From contig VWZX01000189.1 of assembly GCA_013399015.1 (NCBI GenBank), positions 248,001-312,000 of the forward strand: a stretch of 64,000 bases of DNA, given 5' to 3'. The notes below the pieces were generated by a model that saw nothing but the letters and a program-made list of their open reading frames with translations, had not been told where the DNA came from and searched no databases. Positions 61,721 to 64,000 of this stretch are shown here, in pieces (position 1 is the stretch's first letter; every line of letters starts with the position of its first letter). The position numbers were made by a program, and so were the translations under genes. This DNA comes from Galbula dea (taxonomy: Eukaryota > Chordata > Aves > Piciformes > Galbulidae).

Positions 61721-63944
61721 AACTGTGTTGCTAATTCCTGATGGACTGAACTCCTTTTGAAGTTTGTGGCTCACATTTCTTGAAGCCAACATGTGTCTGG
61801 GGTAAAATAATGCTCCATCCTCAGTGTGGTGATACCCAGTTGTTCAGAAACACCACAGGGGAGATGTGGGCAAACCTGGGGCTTAGTCAGGCATGTTCTG
61901 GAGTGTGCATATCTCAGATAGACAGATGGTTGTTTCCTCACTAGACATATGTAGGTTAATTCCCTAAAGGAATGTGTGTATCTTTATCTGATTGCACATC
62001 AGGGGAAATTTGGGTGGAATAACTTCAAAGGGAATTGTGGGAAGCACTGGGAAGTTAGGACTAAGATGTTTAATATCAGGCAAGGTGGTTTGAAACTGTT
62101 AGCCATGAGGTAAGGCAGTGTTACTGCAAAAGGGAGTGAAGATGTAAGGTAATTGCTAGGAAATAAATCAAGAACAGGGCAAAAAACATCATTAGGTTAC
62201 TAAGTAATGAGGAGTGTCACTGTGGGAGCAGGATGCAGTTCTGTTCCACCCATCTTAGAGCTAGAACATGTCCAGAGAAGGACAACCATGAGGATAAAAT
62301 GGTCAGAGGAGGACAAACATCTTGATCATAAAATGTTCAGAGAAGGACAAACATGAGCACCAAATGCTTTCCTGACTCAAAGAAACAAAGTGGACCTGGA
62401 GTCTCCACCTCGGGACACCAGCACCTGAGGGTCTACAGAGACCTATATACCCACTGGGCTATAAAGAAGGGTGGAAGAAGTTCACTGTTTCTGACACTGT
62501 AGGAACTAGAGGGACTCCAGCCAACAGCAGGCTTGGCACAACCAGAATGAAGTGCTTTTCCCCAGAGTACTTATGAAATGGTGGAACTGATTGCTGTGGT
62601 AATTGTGAAGGTAGAAACCATACAGACATTCAGGCTAGACTGAACAAATCACCTCCAGCTCTCATTATTAAGCATGATACTGCAGAAGCAATCTCCTGCT
62701 CAGGAAGTCCCCCAACTCCTCCTTTGGCAGAAGTCAACAAGAAGATGAGTCACTTTTAGAAGCCCCTATTTCTGCTGCTCTTCATGTCCTTTCCCCACTC
62801 CCACCATCAGTGATGGTGGAGCTGCTTTCGAAGAAGGCAGCTACAAATGTTTTCTGGACATCCTTGTGTTTCTCCTCATCCTGATCCCTTTGTTGGGGGT
62901 TTCTGTGCTCACAGGACAGCTGCAGAGGGCTCCTTCTCCTGCCTACACTAGTCTGTCTTCGTGCACAGGGCAGGGAACAGGATCCTTCCTAGGAGAAGAA
63001 ATGAGAGGTAGAGTGTCCTTCAGGTACCTCTCACCAGGTGGTCACAGAAAACCCTGATTTTAGTTAGTGAAAGGGGTAATGCTGTCTGAGCAGCCTCACC
63101 AGGATCCTTTTCCTACTGAACCACATCCCTCTCTCCAGGAAAGGAGGTGGAGCCATGGTTTGGATCCTTGCTGCCCATAGTGGTGGGCTCCTTTCACCCA
63201 CAAGGTACATGGCTTTTGTGTGTGTGCTCTTCTGCCTCAGATGGATGCTCCAAAGCTGTAACCACATGTGAAGCTGCGTGTCCCTGCTAGGGGAGGAACT
63301 GGGAGTACTGGGATGTGAAAAGCCAGGGCAATGTGGTGGTGTGCTGGAGAAGAGCAGAGCAGAACTTGCTGCTAGATGGGTGACACCACAAGGCTACCTA
63401 AGAGGTGATCTCACCTGCCAAGGTTGTGGCTGCAACCCAGGGCAGAGGTGGCAGTTTTGGAGAGTTCTGCAGGTGGTGGGACACCTTAAAGGGAAGACTA
63501 CTGGAAGTCAAGGCTCCTCAGAGCATCCTGGAGACCCCCAGCTGTGCAGATGTAAGGAAACCCAACCCACACTGAGCCTCATCTGCCACTGCCAGGAAAG
63601 AGAGCTTCTGCCTCAAACTCACTGCAGCTGGGGACAGTCACTGCCCCACCCTGCTCAGGTGACCAGCATTGGTGAGATCAGTGGGGTCTCAGCATAAAAG
63701 GCTCTAGCAGAGGAGATCAGGAGTGTCAGGGCTTGCACTGTCTTCTCAGTCTCACTTCTGCAAACTCCACTCAGTGGTGATGGCATGTGGTGGGCTCTGC
63801 TCATGACTGACCCTCCAGTGATGGGACAATCCTTGGCCTCTCCCAGCTGCATCAGACAGAGCTGCCACCTTCTAAAAGGTATGTCTCACCTCTTTATCTA
63901 TCTCTTCTGCCTCTGCCCTGCTTCATCCTGCTGCTAACAGGCTT
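61721..63944. other. Non-coding sequence with a possible old retroelement (62220-62660)
   Basis: Contains a three-unit imperfect tandem at 62270-62366, and near 62568-62655 a stretch (gaaatggtggaactgattgc and agacattcaggctagactga) resembling the 3' part of old bird LINE or LTR elements. Not identified with confidence. Confidence 0.4.
62270..62366 (+). repeat. Imperfect three-copy tandem, unit about 31-34 bp
   Basis: Units start with gtccagagaaggacaac, gtcagaggaggacaaac and ttcagagaaggacaaac and each ends in a variant of (at)aaaatg or caaatg. Confidence 0.75.
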
Positions 63945-64000
63945 GGGGCAGAGTGGCTGGAAAGCTGCTCAGCAGAAAAGGACCTGGAGGGACTGGTTGA
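63945..64000 (+). mobile_element. CR1 LINE continuing past the window end
   Basis: ggctggaaagctgctcagca and gaaaaggacctggagggact match an internal CR1 segment that lies upstream of the portions present in the other copies. The remainder should continue to the right of base 64000. Confidence 0.8.

Noticed and set aside
1..64000. tRNA, rRNA, CRISPR, prokaryotic operons or a multi-gene novel system
   Set aside because: I looked for cloverleaf-like and regularly spaced repeat patterns by eye and saw none; the sequence is typical vertebrate intergenic and intronic DNA with two genes.

Overview
The window looks like avian nuclear DNA. It carries two vertebrate genes in the order and orientation known from human 13q14.2 (RCBTB2 on the minus strand, then CYSLTR2 on the plus strand), and it is dotted with 5'-truncated CR1 LINE copies ending in the ATTCTRTGA-type tail typical of birds. 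Many copies belong to a few closely similar subfamilies (about 97% identity between one pair by eye). That fits a bird lineage with a CR1 expansion, for example a woodpecker-type genome, but the species assignment is an inference.

Layout. 1-9235 (minus strand): the 5' part of RCBTB2. I resolved four coding exons (74-240, 1275-1425, 1883-2041, 3991-4051), the splice donor of a 5' untranslated exon at 9108, and a CpG island promoter at about 8735-9235. The rest of the gene lies to the left of base 1. 9236-35644: about 26 kb of intergenic or non-coding sequence with a few CR1 fragments, a homopyrimidine mirror repeat (11.7 kb) and a small CpG-bearing patch (20.1 kb). 35645-about 37480: the coding and terminal exon of CYSLTR2, with an uninterrupted seven-transmembrane receptor of 305 codons (35686-36603) and a likely poly(A) signal at 37450. 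37500-64000: no recognisable protein-coding exon. This part is rich in CR1 (at least 14 pieces), including two nested inverted pairs (49.4 kb with 61.3 kb; 50.7 kb with 57.3 kb) and several composite head-to-head pieces.

The two genes are neighbours by conserved synteny, not a functional unit. RCBTB2 encodes an RCC1-repeat/BTB protein; CYSLTR2 encodes a cysteinyl leukotriene receptor. I found no operon, CRISPR array, RNA gene or new multi-gene system. The more interesting signals are local: an old CR1 tail forming the pyrimidine tract of an RCBTB2 splice acceptor, a tandem NAGNAG acceptor, codons conserved upstream of the CYSLTR2 start but cut off by an in-frame stop, and the CR1 inverted architectures.
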